DNA from: Benincasa hispida
Lineage: Eukaryota > Streptophyta > Magnoliopsida > Cucurbitales > Cucurbitaceae
Assembly: GCF_009727055.1 (NCBI RefSeq)
Contig: NC_052349.1
Span: 36,485,109 to 36,549,108 of the forward strand
DNA: 64,000 nt
Reading direction: 5' to 3'
Both the position numbers and the translations under genes were made by a program. The notes beneath the pieces are model-generated. The model was given only the letters and a program-made list of their open reading frames with translations. It made no database searches and was not told the origin of the DNA. Positions 34,484 through 46,185 of the stretch are shown piece after piece. Numbering within the stretch: the stretch's first letter is position 1; every line of letters begins with the position of its first letter.

Positions 34484-35609
34484 GGAGTCGTTTGATTTAA
34501 GGTTTGATAGATACTTGAGAATAGGATACCTAGGAATAGGATGTTTATAAATCAAAGATGATTGTGTTTGATTGTGCATTAGAAATGCTATCACAAGTTT
34601 ATGAACAAAAAATATGCTTGTATTTAATTGATGAAATAAGCATAGAAATCTTATATAATTTTAATAGATTAACTAATTAATCAATAAATATCATTCAATA
34701 TATTGTTAAAAAATAATTAATTAAAAATCAATGATAATTTTAGTTATAAGTATTTAAAAATTGAGTAGTTTATAATTAAAATCAACCAATTAATATATTC
34801 AAGAAACGTCATATTAATTATAATTTAATATTTAATCATTTTAATAATTAATTAAGTTCAACATTACTAATTTTGAATTTAATTAAATAATATAAGAAAA
34901 TATATTCTAATAAATAATATATTATATAAAAAGTGAAAAATGAGATAAAAATGTGATATGTTAATAGAGAAAATTAAAAAAAAGTTTTAAGAATATAATA
35001 TATTAATAATGAATTAAGCAATATAAATTAATCATAATAAATAATTAGCTGAATATAAATAATCAATAATAATTATATGTCATAAGGATATAATTAAAAT
35101 TAGTCTCAATAAATAAATGATTGATTATTAAAAAAATAAAAAAAGAATTTATTACTATTGAAAAATTAATTTTTGTACTAACTAAATTGAACTAATCTTA
35201 GTTTACTAATTAAATATATTTAAGATATTATTAGTTAATTAATTAATAATTTATGTAAAAAAATAATTGCATTCATTTAATAAGTTTTTATTGTAAAAGT
35301 GAGTTAAGTAAATATTTTAATAGATTATTGTTGTTTTACTAAAATAAATATTCATATTAATTTTGTTAAATTAGTATTAATTAATTAATTATATTCCAAA
35401 TGAAATTATTTAAAAAATGAAAAAATAGATGGAGAGGGGAAAAGAAAAAACTTATAGTCCTGGAAGAGAATATAAAACACTTATCTGTGAAAAATGAGGA
35501 TGTTTAGAAATAGTTTATTACTAGGCAAACTGTTAAAAATTGTGAAACGAAGCTGAGATTTGAATGTCAGTATCAATTCCTATGCAGAAAACATTCCAAC
35601 CAAACGACC
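34484..35609. mobile_element. PIF/Harbinger-like MITE 1 (1.13 kb)
   Basis: Terminal inverted ends GGAGTCGTTTGATT and AACCAAACGACC, flanked by TTA at 34481-34483 and 35610-35612, the three-base target duplication typical of PIF/Harbinger and Tourist-type MITEs. The interior is extremely AT-rich with no transposase. Its first ~230 bp and last ~140 bp match MITE 2. Confidence 0.8.
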
Positions 35610-36217
35610 TTATAGGCCATTCGTTTTAAGATTTTATCGATGTGTAAGATACCTAAGAATAAGATGTCTGAGAATATAAGATAACCGTGTTTGGTTGTGT
35701 ATAGGAAATGCTATTAGAATTTTATGAATAAAAATTATTTTTGCATTTAATTTATGAAATTAAGCATGAAAATCTTATATATTTTAATAGATTAATTAAT
35801 TAAACAATAAATATCATTCAATATATTGATAAAAATCAACTTGTTGTCCATAATCCTCTTATGCTTAATCTTAATCAAGACCCATTGTCAATTTATTAGA
35901 GAAATAACATATTGGGCCGCTTCTTGTTTGGTTGGGCCAATCCTTAACTCAACCCTACAAAATCCTAATAGTCTGTCATCCCTGGTTCCAACTTCTTACA
36001 TGTCTCTGCTCCTCTTCTTGATGAATATTGTTCCTTTGGAACAAAAGGAAATAAATGGGCCTGCAATCCCACCCAAAAACCTTCATGAAGATTAGAGTGG
36101 TTGGCTCTTGTTTTCCAACAACCGGCCCCACAAACTACTTCACGTGGGTAAATTTTTTTTCCTTCACGAAATTGGCATCTGCTCTGCGCCCTCTTTTTCT
36201 TCCATGGACGTTTGTCT

Positions 36218-37630
36218 TGTTGGGTTTTATGTCCTAAAACTCGCAGTATGTAAAATGATAAACATTTTCTATTATCAATATATTTGTTATTGATCTCATA
36301 AATTGTATGAAAGTCTAAAACCAATAACTAAAACTCATGACTATTGTATGAGTACTTGAACTTTATGTGGAGACATAAGAGTAGATCGAGTTCGAGTAAA
36401 TAGTCAAAATGCATATGCATCTACAGTTGTCATTTCAAGAAAGGATCTTTACCTTTCAAGCGTGGAATTCACTTGTCTAAGGAGCAAGTCCTAAGACACC
36501 TCAAGAGGTTGAGGAGATGAATAGAATTCCATATGCATCTGCAGTTGGGAGTTTGATATATGCAATGTTGTGTATTCGTCTCGACATATGCTATGTCGTA
36601 GGAATTGTCAGCAGATTTCAATCTAATCTTGATCATGACCATTGGACTATTGTTAAAAACATTCTCAAGTATCTTCGAAAAACGAGAGATTATATGCTCA
36701 TGTATGGTCCTAAGGATTTGATCCTTACTAGATACACTGATTCTGACTTTCAGACCGATATTGATTCGAGGAAATCAATTTCAGGGTCAGTATTCACTCT
36801 TAATGGAGGAGCAGTTGTGTGGAGAAGCATCAAGTAAAGTTGTATTGCGGACTCCACAATGGAAGCTGAGTATGTTGCTGTAAGCGAATCAGCAAAAGAA
36901 ACATAGCTAATCCATTTACGAAGGCCCTCTCGGCTAAAGTATTTGAGGATCACCTAGTAGGACTATATATGTTAAAATTAATTTAATATTTGATATTAAA
37001 TTAATTAAGTTTTATTTAATGATTAATTTATGAAATTAATTAAATTTTTATTTTTAAAATCAAAATAGATTTATAAAATAAAATTTTGATTTTAAGATAA
37101 AATTGAAAAAATTGGAAAACAAAAATACAAAATGGAAAAATGGATTTTTCCATTATCCATATTTGAAGTAGCTCACACATGAAGCAACATCTTGGCCTTG
37201 TCTTCTCCTAGCATGAGTTGCAACTCATGCAACTCTTCTCTTTGTATGTTGATTCACAATATAATGAAGAGATTGGAGTGAAAATCGGGCACGCAATCTA
37301 TAGAGTTTTGAGAGAAAAACTGGTTTGAAGAAAGGTTCTTCAACAAGATTGCAGCAGTGAGCTTTTCTCCTTCATCCCTTGATTCAAGCTTGTTTTGAGT
37401 CCTACAACTCAATCTAGAGCACCAAGAGAATAGTGGAGAAGATCTTGAGGTAGTCTACAACAAGATATGGAGAAGATAACAGCTGGAGATGGAGCTTTGA
37501 AGAAGTTCACAAGAGGTATGTCTTGAAACTCAATTTTTCTACAAAAGCATACTTTATATTTTGCCAAATTTAGTGAATTTGAATGTTTAGATGATCCTTG
37601 TGCTTCCGCTACTGTTGATGCAATCCTACA
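36218..37630 (+). mobile_element. Copia deletion derivative (LTR start + RNase H + LTR end)
   Basis: It begins TGTTGGGTTTTATGTCC, follows the 16016-type LTR for ~200 bp, jumps into a copia RT/RNase H segment, then runs through an AT-rich LTR tail that keeps the 'ggaaaaatggatttttcc' hairpin and ends near 'tgcttccgct...ctaca'. Flanks tgtct and catct could be a decayed 5-bp target duplication. Confidence 0.75.
36517..36953 (+). pseudogene. Copia RT C-terminus and RNase H fragment
   Basis: It contains IPYASAVGSLIYAMLC, DICYVVGIVSRFQSN, YTDSDFQTDIDSRKSISG and VFTLNGGAVVW, then STMEAEYVAVSESAKE after a stop at 36837. Copia RNase H of the type with SGSVFTLNGGAV. It ends at the LTR tail. Confidence 0.85.
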
Positions 37631-37775
37631 CATCTCCCTCTGTAATTTCCGTCACATCCTTCGTGAAGACTTCCCGTCTTCCTTACGTCTTCATCGTCAC
37701 CCACATTCTATTGGTGTAATTGATTTCTCTTTACAAAACTTGCATTCGTACCTTTCTAGAAACGTTATCACCAAC

Positions 37776-38607
37776 CTAACTAGTGCTCATCGTCTCTTCT
37801 TCCATCTGACCTCCCGTTTGTTCGACTTTTTGTTCCTCAAAGAGTACTCCCTCAATTGTTTCTTCGACCATCTGGCTCTCTGTCTTCTCCTCATTAATGT
37901 TTTTTTCCTTCTCTCTGATGCTTCTACATCTCTTGATCAACATTTCCACTTCCCCTAAGTCCTTATCTCCGACCATCTCACACTTCACTGCTAGTGGTGG
38001 ATACGAACGATCAGGTTTTTGTTCTTTGTCGATTGCTCCATTTCGAGTTAACATCCTTTTTATCGTTTTCTCCTCTTTTGTGGAGCTTGCCATTACTTTC
38101 TTTATTTCTTTTGCTTCCATCAATGACATCTTCTCATCGTTCCCAAGGGTTCCATTGGATTCACCTTCTCCTTTGTCTATCACTGTTGTAGATTTCCTCT
38201 CAATGGAGCATCCTAGAACCTTCATCCTCCCTTCTTCATTAATGCCTTTCAACATTTGGGAAGATCCTTCTATAAATAAGCCTTCAATTGTAAGCTCATT
38301 GTAGGTTTCAAATTCGGCTCTCGTTATCGACTTTTCCTGTTTTTCTTCACTTGAAGGTTTGATTCTCTGAATTTCAACATTCAACAGCTTCAAATGTTGA
38401 AGAATGGTCTATATCATTACTTTTGTCTCAGCCTTGCCTCTATCGATATCATCCAACCTCTCTTCCATTGTTTTTTGAACCATTTTCTTTTCTTCTCCTC
38501 GGTTTTTTTTGCAACTTCTCTCAGATTTCTCTTTCAAATATTTCACGCTTGTAATTTTCCATCCATTTCTGCATTTGATCCCATATCCATGGTTCTTCTT
38601 CCCCCAT
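37776..38607 (-). pseudogene. Ty3/gypsy gag N-terminal region, broken
   Basis: Possible start ATG at 38607 (MGEEEPWIWDQMQ). A stop at 38521 and frame changes follow. Within 38520-38400 another frame reads MVQKTMEERLDDID, matching the start MVQTRIEERLE usual in plant gypsy Gag. The open part 38393-37776 is rich in Glu, Lys and Ser, coiled-coil like, without a zinc knuckle. Dead copy. Confidence 0.6.
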
Positions 38608-38657
38608 TGCTAAAAAAATAAAACAGTACCCAAGAAAGAACAACTGTGATACCAATT

Positions 38658-38968
38658 TGTTAGGATACCATCTAACAAGGAAATTCTCAAGAATATAAAA
38701 ACAAATAAGAACTGTCAAAGATAGATTTGTATTGCAATATCAATAATGAAACTCCAATATACCATAGCCTTTGGAGAGGGCTACCCTCTTCCTCAATTTC
38801 CCAAAGGAAATTCCCACAACATTCTTCATACCCTTCTCCAATCATTCTCCTTATGTTTATAGTAAAAATACCAACTCTCTTACTAACTATTTGCTAATTT
38901 ACTCCTTCTAATACTCATACTAATATTCTACTAATTATCCCCACATAATCTTAACTAGGGGTCTTACA
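38658..38968 (-). repeat. LTR of the gypsy fragment (311 bp)
   Basis: TG...CA termini, with the PBS-like site (38646-38655) adjacent. Confidence 0.75.
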
Positions 38969-39110
38969 GATTCTTGGAAATAACTTATTCCAGATAGAAA
39001 TTGAAAATGGTAAAACAAACATGGGATTTGTATGTTTGTGTTAATTTCCATGCAGAAAATCCTCCAAACAAATGACCCCTTAGTGATTTCTTGATGTTTA
39101 TTTATTCACC

Positions 39111-41375
39111 TAGGGGTGGAATTGGTTCGGTTCGGCTTGGTTTAGAGACCAAACCAAACCGAACCGATATTATTTATACATGGAACCGAACCGTACTGTT
39201 TGTGTGGTTCAAACCAAACTGATTCCATTCGTTTTGGTTTGATTTCATGAATCGGTTTCGCTTTTTTTTTTTTTGCCTCTTTTAAACTTTTTTTTTCTTC
39301 TGTCATTTATTTTCCTTCTTCCTTCCACTCTCTCTTGCCTTTTATTTTCCTTCTTCCTTTTTTTGTTATTTTACAAATTTTTTACATAATTTAAATTGCC
39401 TTTTATTTTCCTTGTTCATTTTTTTGAAATTTGTATATTCTCTTTTTTTATACTCTAAACATAATTTAAATATCAATCCACAATAAGAACATGTCAAAAG
39501 TACACAATACACAAATTTCTCAAATATCAATCCACAATAACTCATAAAAACATATCAATCCAAATGACTACAATAAAAAGTTAAAAACTAAAAAGTTCTC
39601 CAAAGTACACAATACACAAATTTCAAACAACTAAAGTCTAAGTCACATAAAAGCAAATAACAAGCTAAACACTAGTGCTGAATTTTAAAAGTTCAATCAA
39701 TACAAACAAATTTGTTCGCTTGTCAATCATGATTCTCCTTCTCCTTATTTTTTGCATTTGCCGCTCCGTTCAATCCCGTTATAAAGATTAAGAAACAAAC
39801 CATAAACTTGTTAGTAGTTACTATAATAAATATATGAATAAATATGTTAAAATATATATATAAATATGTTTAGAATATACGAACCTTCCTCTTCATCTTC
39901 AATTTCCTCCAAGTATTGTCGTAAACCAATGCTAATTTGTTCAGAACGTAACCAGTTTTGTGCACAAGTGCCTCAATAGTGGTTGGAGATAATGAGGTAC
40001 GAAAAGGATCAATTACTCTCCCACTAGTGCTGAATGCAGACTCAAAAGCAACTGTGGATACCGAAACTGCTAAAAGATTTCGTGCAATTTTGCTAAGAAT
40101 CTTATATCTAGAAGAATTTCCCTTCCACCAATCTAAGATATCAAAGTTATCCTCACGTTTAACACAAGGCTCCAGTAAGTAAATATCAACTTCTAAATCC
40201 ACACTTTGCGAATCATCTTCATCCAAATCTTCAAAATCAAAATGGAAAATCTCTGAAGCACAAGCTCATTGTGATGGTACCTATAAAGGGAAAAATAGAG
40301 AGAAAACTTATTACCATCAAAGAAAATCATTTAATTAAACTAAAAATTCAAATATTTCATTGAATTCACGAATTGTTGATCCTTCATTCATTTGATAGAT
40401 CAAAGTTCAAACACAACAACAACCAACAACAACAACATCAACAATATCAAATCTCTCCTCTTTCCAATGATTTTTAATTAGCTATTAAAGTTTATGTCTT
40501 TTTGTGCTAAAACATATCAAATCCCTAATCTAAAATAAAGATTTACACAATTTCAGTAGGTCTACCTTATGTTCAATAGGCCTGAATGCCCGATCAGATC
40601 TAACGTCCTCATTTTTTGATACACTCAACAGATAAAGATTTACACAATTTTAGTAGCTACTTAACAAATTTTTTTTATTTACCTGAAATCTAAATCAGAT
40701 GAGGACTGAGGGAAGATGAAACCTCGATTTCGAACTCGAAAACGAAGACGAAGACGAAGACTGGGACTCGAACTCAAAGATGAAGACTATAAATGATTTG
40801 GAACTTGAAGATGAAGCCTCGAACTCGAACTCAAACTGAAGCTGAAATGAAGAGTGACAAGTCGAAGACGAACTGAACTAGAAAGTCGCCTGAAATGTTG
40901 GCTAATGGACTCAAACTGAACTGGAAAGTCGCCTGAACTGCTGGCTGACAAATAACGGCTGCGGGCTCGCCGGGCTGGCTGCGGGTGGCGGGTGCGGTAG
41001 CTACAAACCCTAAAGAAGAAAGAAAGAAACGAAAGTGAAGAATTGACTCAGACATCAGGCTCACGGACTCACAGGTGCGACGGCCACAAACAAACCCTAA
41101 AGAAGAAACGAAAGCAAAGGGGAACGCCGAACGTCGAACGAGCACGAGGGAACTGAAGGGAATATTTTATCTTTTTATTAATATTTTATATATTTATATT
41201 TAAACAGTTCGGTTCGATTTAGAAACCGATTTTCAAACTTGGAACCGAACCGAACCATTTAAATTCGGTTTTAACAGTCCGCGAACCGCATCGAACCGAT
41301 TTTTTCGGTTTTTCTTATAAATCGGTTTGGTTTTGCAAATCGGTTCGATTTAAGCGGTTTTGTTGTCCACCCCTA
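39111..41375 (-). mobile_element. Non-autonomous hAT element, 2265 bp, with 8-bp TSD
   Basis: TIRs TAGGGGTGGA and TCCACCCCTA. Perfect 8-bp target duplication tattcacc at 39103-39110 and 41376-41383. Subterminal regions are full of 'ggttcggtt'-type words in both orientations, typical transposase-binding repeats. It carries only the C-terminus of a transposase, so it is an internal-deletion derivative. It is inserted in TRIM LTR2. Confidence 0.95.
39870..40226 (-). pseudogene. hAT transposase C-terminal dimerisation domain
   Basis: 118 residues. EVDIYLLEP, FDILDWWKGNSSRYKILSKIA, AFSTSGRVIDPFRTSLSP and ALVHKTGYVLN match the hAT C-terminal dimerisation domain of plant BED-finger transposases (RICESLEEPER-like). 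BED finger and catalytic core are missing. A short Gly/Ala-Arg frame near 41145-40831 may be leftover 5' exon. Not functional. Confidence 0.9.
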
Positions 41376-41442
41376 TATTCACCTTGTAAAAGGTTAATTA
41401 TGTACTCTAATTTATTCAATAATATATAAAATTAACAAAGCA

Positions 41443-42095
41443 CTTTGAAAAATTTAATGAATGGTATCTTGTTAGAAAATCAAAAGTGATTTTCAAAATC
41501 TAAAGAACATTCCACTAGAAATGATCAGTAATTCTTCTAAAATGAGAAAAGTGATTTCAAATAGAAATTATCATTTTCAAGAGCCATCCCAAATGCACTC
41601 TCAGACCAGCAATGGGAGAACCGGGCAAATTTATCTATGCCAAACTAGAAATAACACTATGCAACACTGAGGATGATCTCAAAAACTGCCAAGTTCTTTG
41701 GAGAGAAGAAACATTCAACTTAATCTCCACAAATCAAATGACTTCCTTCTTCAAGATCTTCCCCTTATAAAAAATTTCTATTGGCTTTTCAATTCTAGAT
41801 ACGAGTGGCTAGTAAGCACTGTATTCGGAAAAATGGACTTTTAGAAGGTAGGTACTTTTCCTCTTCCTTCAAAAGTAAATAGAATTTTCTCAATATAATA
41901 AAGTCTCCCCTACTCAAAGGAGGTTATCAGAAAGTGCCCCAATTTTATTTTATTTTTTTTAATGAATTGAATTAGGCCCTCTATGGACGATTTATTGAAA
42001 TTCTAGGATTAAAATCGAATAATTAAAAGTACAAGGATTAAAATTTAAAAAAAAAACAAAAGGGACAAAAATGATAATTTAACCCAAAATGGTAA
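41443..42095. other. Intergenic between the nested stack and the PPR gene
   Basis: It contains a MITE-like 'gtgattttcaaaatct ... atcccaaatgcactc' segment (41480-41600) and an A-rich 3' flank of the PPR gene. No gene. Confidence 0.4.
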
Positions 42096-44732
42096 TTACC
42101 AATAACCCCCACAAGAGCAAACTCCTCCTTTGAAATGGTGGAACCGGTTTGAATCTCTGACAATCAAAGCTCTCTCTTCAATCAACGATATTAACTCAAT
42201 TACAGTGTGACAATCTCCACAAATTCTTAGATTTTTCACAATCTGAATTGGAGCTCCAGGTGGAAGAGCAATCAATCCATAAGCAATTGCTAGTCTCTCA
42301 CTATGTTGAGAGAGAATGGCTTCTTTATGTTCCTCTTCTACATCATGAAGAACATAATTTGTATCTGGCTGATAACCCATATCTTTTAGCTTAATACTTA
42401 GCTCTTCAAGTTTCGCATAAAGAACATCAGAAAATGGATGTGAAACATCACCGGCCAAGAATGAGAAAATCCTGTTTTTTACCTCAATCCAGCTGCACCC
42501 AGCTTCCTTCTTCACCTTCCTATCATCCATCAGTTTCCTCACCTGGGCTCTCTCTTGCCAATTGCCAGCCACAGCATGGATGTTGGATAACAGGACATAT
42601 GCGGCCGAGTCGTTCGGCTGAAGTGAGATGAGCTTTTCTGCAGCAAGTTTTCCGAACTCTAGATTACGGTGAACACGACAGGCCGCCAGCAGAGTCCGCC
42701 ACATTGTTGGACTAGCAGGAAATGGCATTTCATTCATGATGCCCATAGCTTTGTCGAACATTCCGGCTCGACTGTATAGATCAACCATGCATGAATAATG
42801 CTCTATTGTTTGATCAATATGGCAATCATTGATCATAATATTGAAGTACTTTTCACCTTCTTCCACTAAGCCTGCATGAGTACAAGCAGTAAGAACTCCA
42901 ATGAATGTTACATCATCCATTGGTAATCCTTGGTTTCGCATAACTTGAAATACCTCAAGAGCTTTCTTGGCATCACCATGTTGGGCATATCCAGTGATCA
43001 TTGAGTTCCATGAAACTATATCTTTCTCCTCTTGTCTACTGAAAACCTTATTTGCACTCTCAATATTACCTCTTTTGGAGTACATTGTGAGCAAAGAACT
43101 GCTTACACATAAAGCATTACTCTTTCCTGATTTCACTGCAGTTGCATGAATTTGTTTACCATGTTCTACTGTTGCTGCAGGGGATGAGCATGCATTGATG
43201 ACACTAGAAAAGGTGTACTCATTTGGTTTCACTCCCTCTTTCACCAATTGAATGAATACTTCCATAGCCTTTTCAAAATCTCCTGTTTGAGCTAAACCGC
43301 TTAACATGGCTGACCATGCAACAATATCCTTCGCATCAATAGAATAAAAAACTTGTGCACTCTCAACGACATTCCCCGTCTTAATGTATGCATCTAAAAG
43401 AGCAGTAGCTACTGAAGGTACTTTCTCATAATCAGCTTTAATGATTTGTGCATGAAGTTGGCCAAGTAATGAAGAAGGTTTACCTGCAAGGACCGTGGAG
43501 TAGGTGAAATGGTTTGGTCTTATGCCTTCCCTATTCATTCGACGAAATAAATCAACCGCCTTCTCGTTGTTGTTATTCTGCACAAACCCACCAATCATGG
43601 CTGTCCAGGTTACAACATTATGAGCCCCATCCACCATGGAGAACAACTTGAAAGCTTCATCCACTGAGCTGCACTTGCTGTAAGTGACCAGGAGTGCTGT
43701 TCTGACATTGTGATCAAATTCATAGCCATTTTTCACCACCCCACAATGCAGCTGTTTGATGAAACTCAATTCCCTCTGGTGAGAGCATAGCTTTAGAACA
43801 GTACAAATTACAGTATGGCTGAGCTTAACACCTGCAAGTCTCATTCGATGAAACATTTCAAAGCCTTCTAAATCAAACCCAATGGCTGCATAACCAGCAA
43901 TCATAATGTTCCAAGTGACTGGATCTCTAACAAGCATACTATCAAAAACAGCTTCAGCATCTCCAACCATTTCAGATTTTAGATACATACATGTCAAAGA
44001 ATTGCATACAGATGTGGTTAACTCAAACCCATTCTTTACTATCATGGCATGAACTTGAGCTCCTCCCTCAATCCTACTCTCATCAGCCAAAGATCCAAGA
44101 ACAGTTGCAAAAGTAAAGTCGTTTGGCTTCACACCCTCCATCTGCATTTGATTAATCAAATGTATAGCTTCATCGTTCAACCCATTGCGTGCATATCCAG
44201 CCATCAATGAAGTCCATGACACAACATTTTTTATACCCATTTCATCAAAGACTCCTCTGCCATCTTCAAAATCTTCCGTTTTCATATACATATCAACAAG
44301 AGCAGTACCAACGCTGACATCTTCCAGAAACCCAGATTTCAAAGATTGACAGTGCACCTGTCTTCCCACAACTTGATCGAACAAAACTCCGCAGACCTTC
44401 AAAGCACAGGACAGAGTGGACCCATCAACAGCCAACCCTGACGAGTGAAGGTCCTTGAAGAGATGCAAAGCTTCTCGATTATGATCGTTGCGAGAGAAAT
44501 CGAAGAGAAGACGATTGTAGTGTGAGATATCTTTAAGGGGAATTTCGTCGAACAGTTGGTGGGCGTAACGTGAGCGGGAGAGTTTAGAGAAGAGGGTAAA
44601 AGATTCATGGTCAAGGGAGCCATGGGAATGCAAAGGATGTTTGATTTGATGTATAGAACTCCGAAATCTGCCGTTTCCAACAGTGATTTTCGCCTGGTTT
44701 TTAAGGGTCCTCAGAGATAAGCCTAAAGTCAT
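42096..44732 (-). CDS. DYW-type pentatricopeptide-repeat protein (At2g27610-like)
   Basis: 878 residues in one intronless frame, usual for PLS-class PPR genes. Residues 1-40 are rich in Arg, Lys, Ser and Thr with no acidic residue, a likely mitochondrial or plastid presequence. Tandem PLS repeats span about 60-690 (many 'VVSWTSLMAGYARNG'-type motifs), then E/E+ motifs and the DYW cytidine-deaminase-like domain: HSE at 810-812, CGDCH at 838-842, and a final CSCGGYW with the last three residues GYW instead of DYW. The deaminase zinc ligands (His and Glu of HSE, the two Cys of CxxCH) are present. Such proteins bind specific organelle RNAs and carry out C-to-U editing. Overall order and length resemble Arabidopsis At2g27610. 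The target site is unknown. Start at ATG 44732 gives the targeting peptide. Confidence 0.96.
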   Translation of the reverse strand: MTLGLSLRTLKNQAKITVGNGRFRSSIHQIKHPLHSHGSLDHESFTLFSKLSRSRYAHQLFDEIPLKDISHYNRLLFDFSRNDHNREALHLFKDLHSSGLAVDGSTLSCALKVCGVLFDQVVGRQVHCQSLKSGFLEDVSVGTALVDMYMKTEDFEDGRGVFDEMGIKNVVSWTSLMAGYARNGLNDEAIHLINQMQMEGVKPNDFTFATVLGSLADESRIEGGAQVHAMIVKNGFELTTSVCNSLTCMYLKSEMVGDAEAVFDSMLVRDPVTWNIMIAGYAAIGFDLEGFEMFHRMRLAGVKLSHTVICTVLKLCSHQRELSFIKQLHCGVVKNGYEFDHNVRTALLVTYSKCSSVDEAFKLFSMVDGAHNVVTWTAMIGGFVQNNNNEKAVDLFRRMNREGIRPNHFTYSTVLAGKPSSLLGQLHAQIIKADYEKVPSVATALLDAYIKTGNVVESAQVFYSIDAKDIVAWSAMLSGLAQTGDFEKAMEVFIQLVKEGVKPNEYTFSSVINACSSPAATVEHGKQIHATAVKSGKSNALCVSSSLLTMYSKRGNIESANKVFSRQEEKDIVSWNSMITGYAQHGDAKKALEVFQVMRNQGLPMDDVTFIGVLTACTHAGLVEEGEKYFNIMINDCHIDQTIEHYSCMVDLYSRAGMFDKAMGIMNEMPFPASPTMWRTLLAACRVHRNLEFGKLAAEKLISLQPNDSAAYVLLSNIHAVAGNWQERAQVRKLMDDRKVKKEAGCSWIEVKNRIFSFLAGDVSHPFSDVLYAKLEELSIKLKDMGYQPDTNYVLHDVEEEHKEAILSQHSERLAIAYGLIALPPGAPIQIVKNLRICGDCHTVIELISLIEERALIVRDSNRFHHFKGGVCSCGGYW

Positions 44733-45737
44733 GGGAAATTGACAAAAATATGATACATTTTAGAGGGAAGAAGCTTTTTTTTTTTTTTTTTTTGGTGGGG
44801 GGGGAAGACAAATGGAAGGAAAAATGTCCCTATGGCCATTAGTTAAATAAAACCTAAATTGAAGGAAAAGAAGAGCAGTGCCTCTCTCTCGCGTTCGATT
44901 CTTCTTCGACAGCACCTTCCACGCGGCGATTCTTCCCCAGCGGCGGCAACTTCGAATGGCAGCACCTTCAAACGGTTCATATATTTGTGAGTCCAGTTAT
45001 TTCTTCCATCGTGGGATAGAATTGACTTCATATGTTTAGTACGTTTTTAAAATTTTAAATAATCTCTTTTTATTATTACTATATTTATTTTGAAAATTTT
45101 TAATTTAATAATTTTATCCGATTTTGTTTCAATAAAATATGATTTGTAATTTTTTTTCTTTTACTTTTTAAAGCTTTTCTTCACCCCCACCTTTTTTTTT
45201 TTATAATGAATAACAATGATTCACTACATTTTCTTTTACATAAATATGATTAAATAAATTGAGACACTAAAGAGAAAATAAAACTTTTGATTCCATTTTT
45301 TTTTTAATTTCATCTTCTTCTTTTTATTTTTCTCTCGTTGTTGCTATGTATTTTTATGCTATCAAGAATTTTTTGAATTGAATCTCTCCCGTCATCTTAG
45401 TAGCCAATATAATGCCACCACATTTCTTCAACAATTTCACTTTCAATTTCTCCAAATTTTGAGGATCATTAGAGAACAATTCTTCATTTTTCACTAATTC
45501 TTGCTAGAAAATATTCTACTAAAAAAATATCCATTGATGACTTTTTTTGTTATCTATTACATATTTTTTTCAAATATTTTTAACATTTATTTGATATGTG
45601 AATTCAATTAAATAAAAATATTTTACAAATTTCTATGTATAAACATCACACTTAACGTAGACAAAATACTATTATTTACGTAATTAACAACCCTACAACA
45701 TAATTTAAGATTATCAAATATAATTTTCTATCGCAAT
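44733..45737. other. PPR upstream region and AT-rich intergenic
   Basis: Upstream of the PPR start are a T-run of ~20 (44777-44796) and a G-run (about 44801-44808). 44870-45010 is slightly GC-richer (for example 'gcggcgg'), possibly the leader of the PPR gene on the minus strand. The remainder is AT-rich with no gene. Confidence 0.4.
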
Positions 45738-46185
45738 TAGAGCCTTAAGTTGGTCAAGGTGACATTGGAGTTGGTTGCTGGAGTTTGTTATCGGAGGTGG
45801 TTGTCGAAATTCAAAGTTAGTTGTCAAAGTTGTTCGCTCGAAGTTGATCATCGAAGATAATTTTCGTAGAAGTTTGTAATCGGAGTTGGTTGTCAGAGTT
45901 AGTTATCGGAGTTTGTTATTGAAAGTAGTTGCTAAAGCTTGAAATTGATCGTCGGAGTTAGTCACGCGAAGGTGATCGTAGGAGTTGGGTTACTGAAGTT
46001 GTCATTAGAGGTGGTTGCCGAAGCCTAGAATTGGTTGTCGGAGTTGGTCGCGCGAAAGTAGTTCTTGGGGCTCGGAATTGGTCGTTGGAGTTGTCATCCG
46101 AGGTGGTTGTCAAAGCACGGAGTTGGTCGTCGAAGTTGTCATTGGAGGTGGTTGTCGAAGTTCGGAGTTGGTTCTCGCAATGTAA
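45738..46185. repeat. Degenerate tandem array (ggagttggtcgtcgga)
   Basis: Some twenty imperfect copies of a ~15-25 bp word around 'ggagttggttgtcgga', with variants 'ggaggtggttgtcgaa', 'cggaattggtcgt' and 'ggagttgtcatt'. Some higher-order order is visible: 'gaagttgtcattggaggtgg' recurs three times. Open frames across it are by-products of the repeat. Confidence 0.8.

Larger units (their letters stand above)
35841..38968 (-). mobile_element. Ty3/gypsy fragment: 5' LTR plus gag, inserted in MITE 2
   Basis: On the minus strand: an LTR (38968-38658) from TGTAAGACCCC to CTAACA, a PBS-like TGGTATCACAG just after it, then a gag-like region. No matching second LTR is visible at the left side, so the element is truncated. 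A copia derivative (36218-37630) interrupts it: the frame before 37631 resumes at 36217 on the minus strand. Confidence 0.7.
35613..39079. mobile_element. MITE 2, split by a gypsy fragment
   Basis: The left part (35615-35840) aligns with 34484-34715. The right part (38969-39079) ends CAAACAAATGACCCC and is followed by TTA at 39080-39082. The ~3.1 kb in between is a foreign LTR-retrotransposon fragment. It sits directly beside MITE 1. Confidence 0.75.
33218..41437 (+). mobile_element. TRIM element with nested insertions in its second LTR
   Basis: LTR1 (33218-33363) and LTR2 (starts 34423) both begin TGTTAAAGGAAATTAGGG and end TAAAATTAACA (LTR2 end 41437). The target duplication aagca is perfect: 33213-33217 and 41438-41442. 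A Met-tRNA-like PBS (TGTATCATAGC) follows LTR1 at 33364, and a purine-rich TTGTGGGATGG precedes LTR2. Short LTRs (146 bp), a ~1.06-kb interior and no recognised polyprotein fit a terminal-repeat retrotransposon in miniature. LTR2 is split into about 34423-34483, 39083-39110 and 41384-41437 by two MITEs (with their own insertions) and a hAT element. Confidence 0.92.

Noticed and set aside
37897..38304. 135-codon plus-strand open frame
   Set aside because: Antisense to the Glu/Lys-rich gypsy gag frame, which explains its Ser/Leu/Phe composition.
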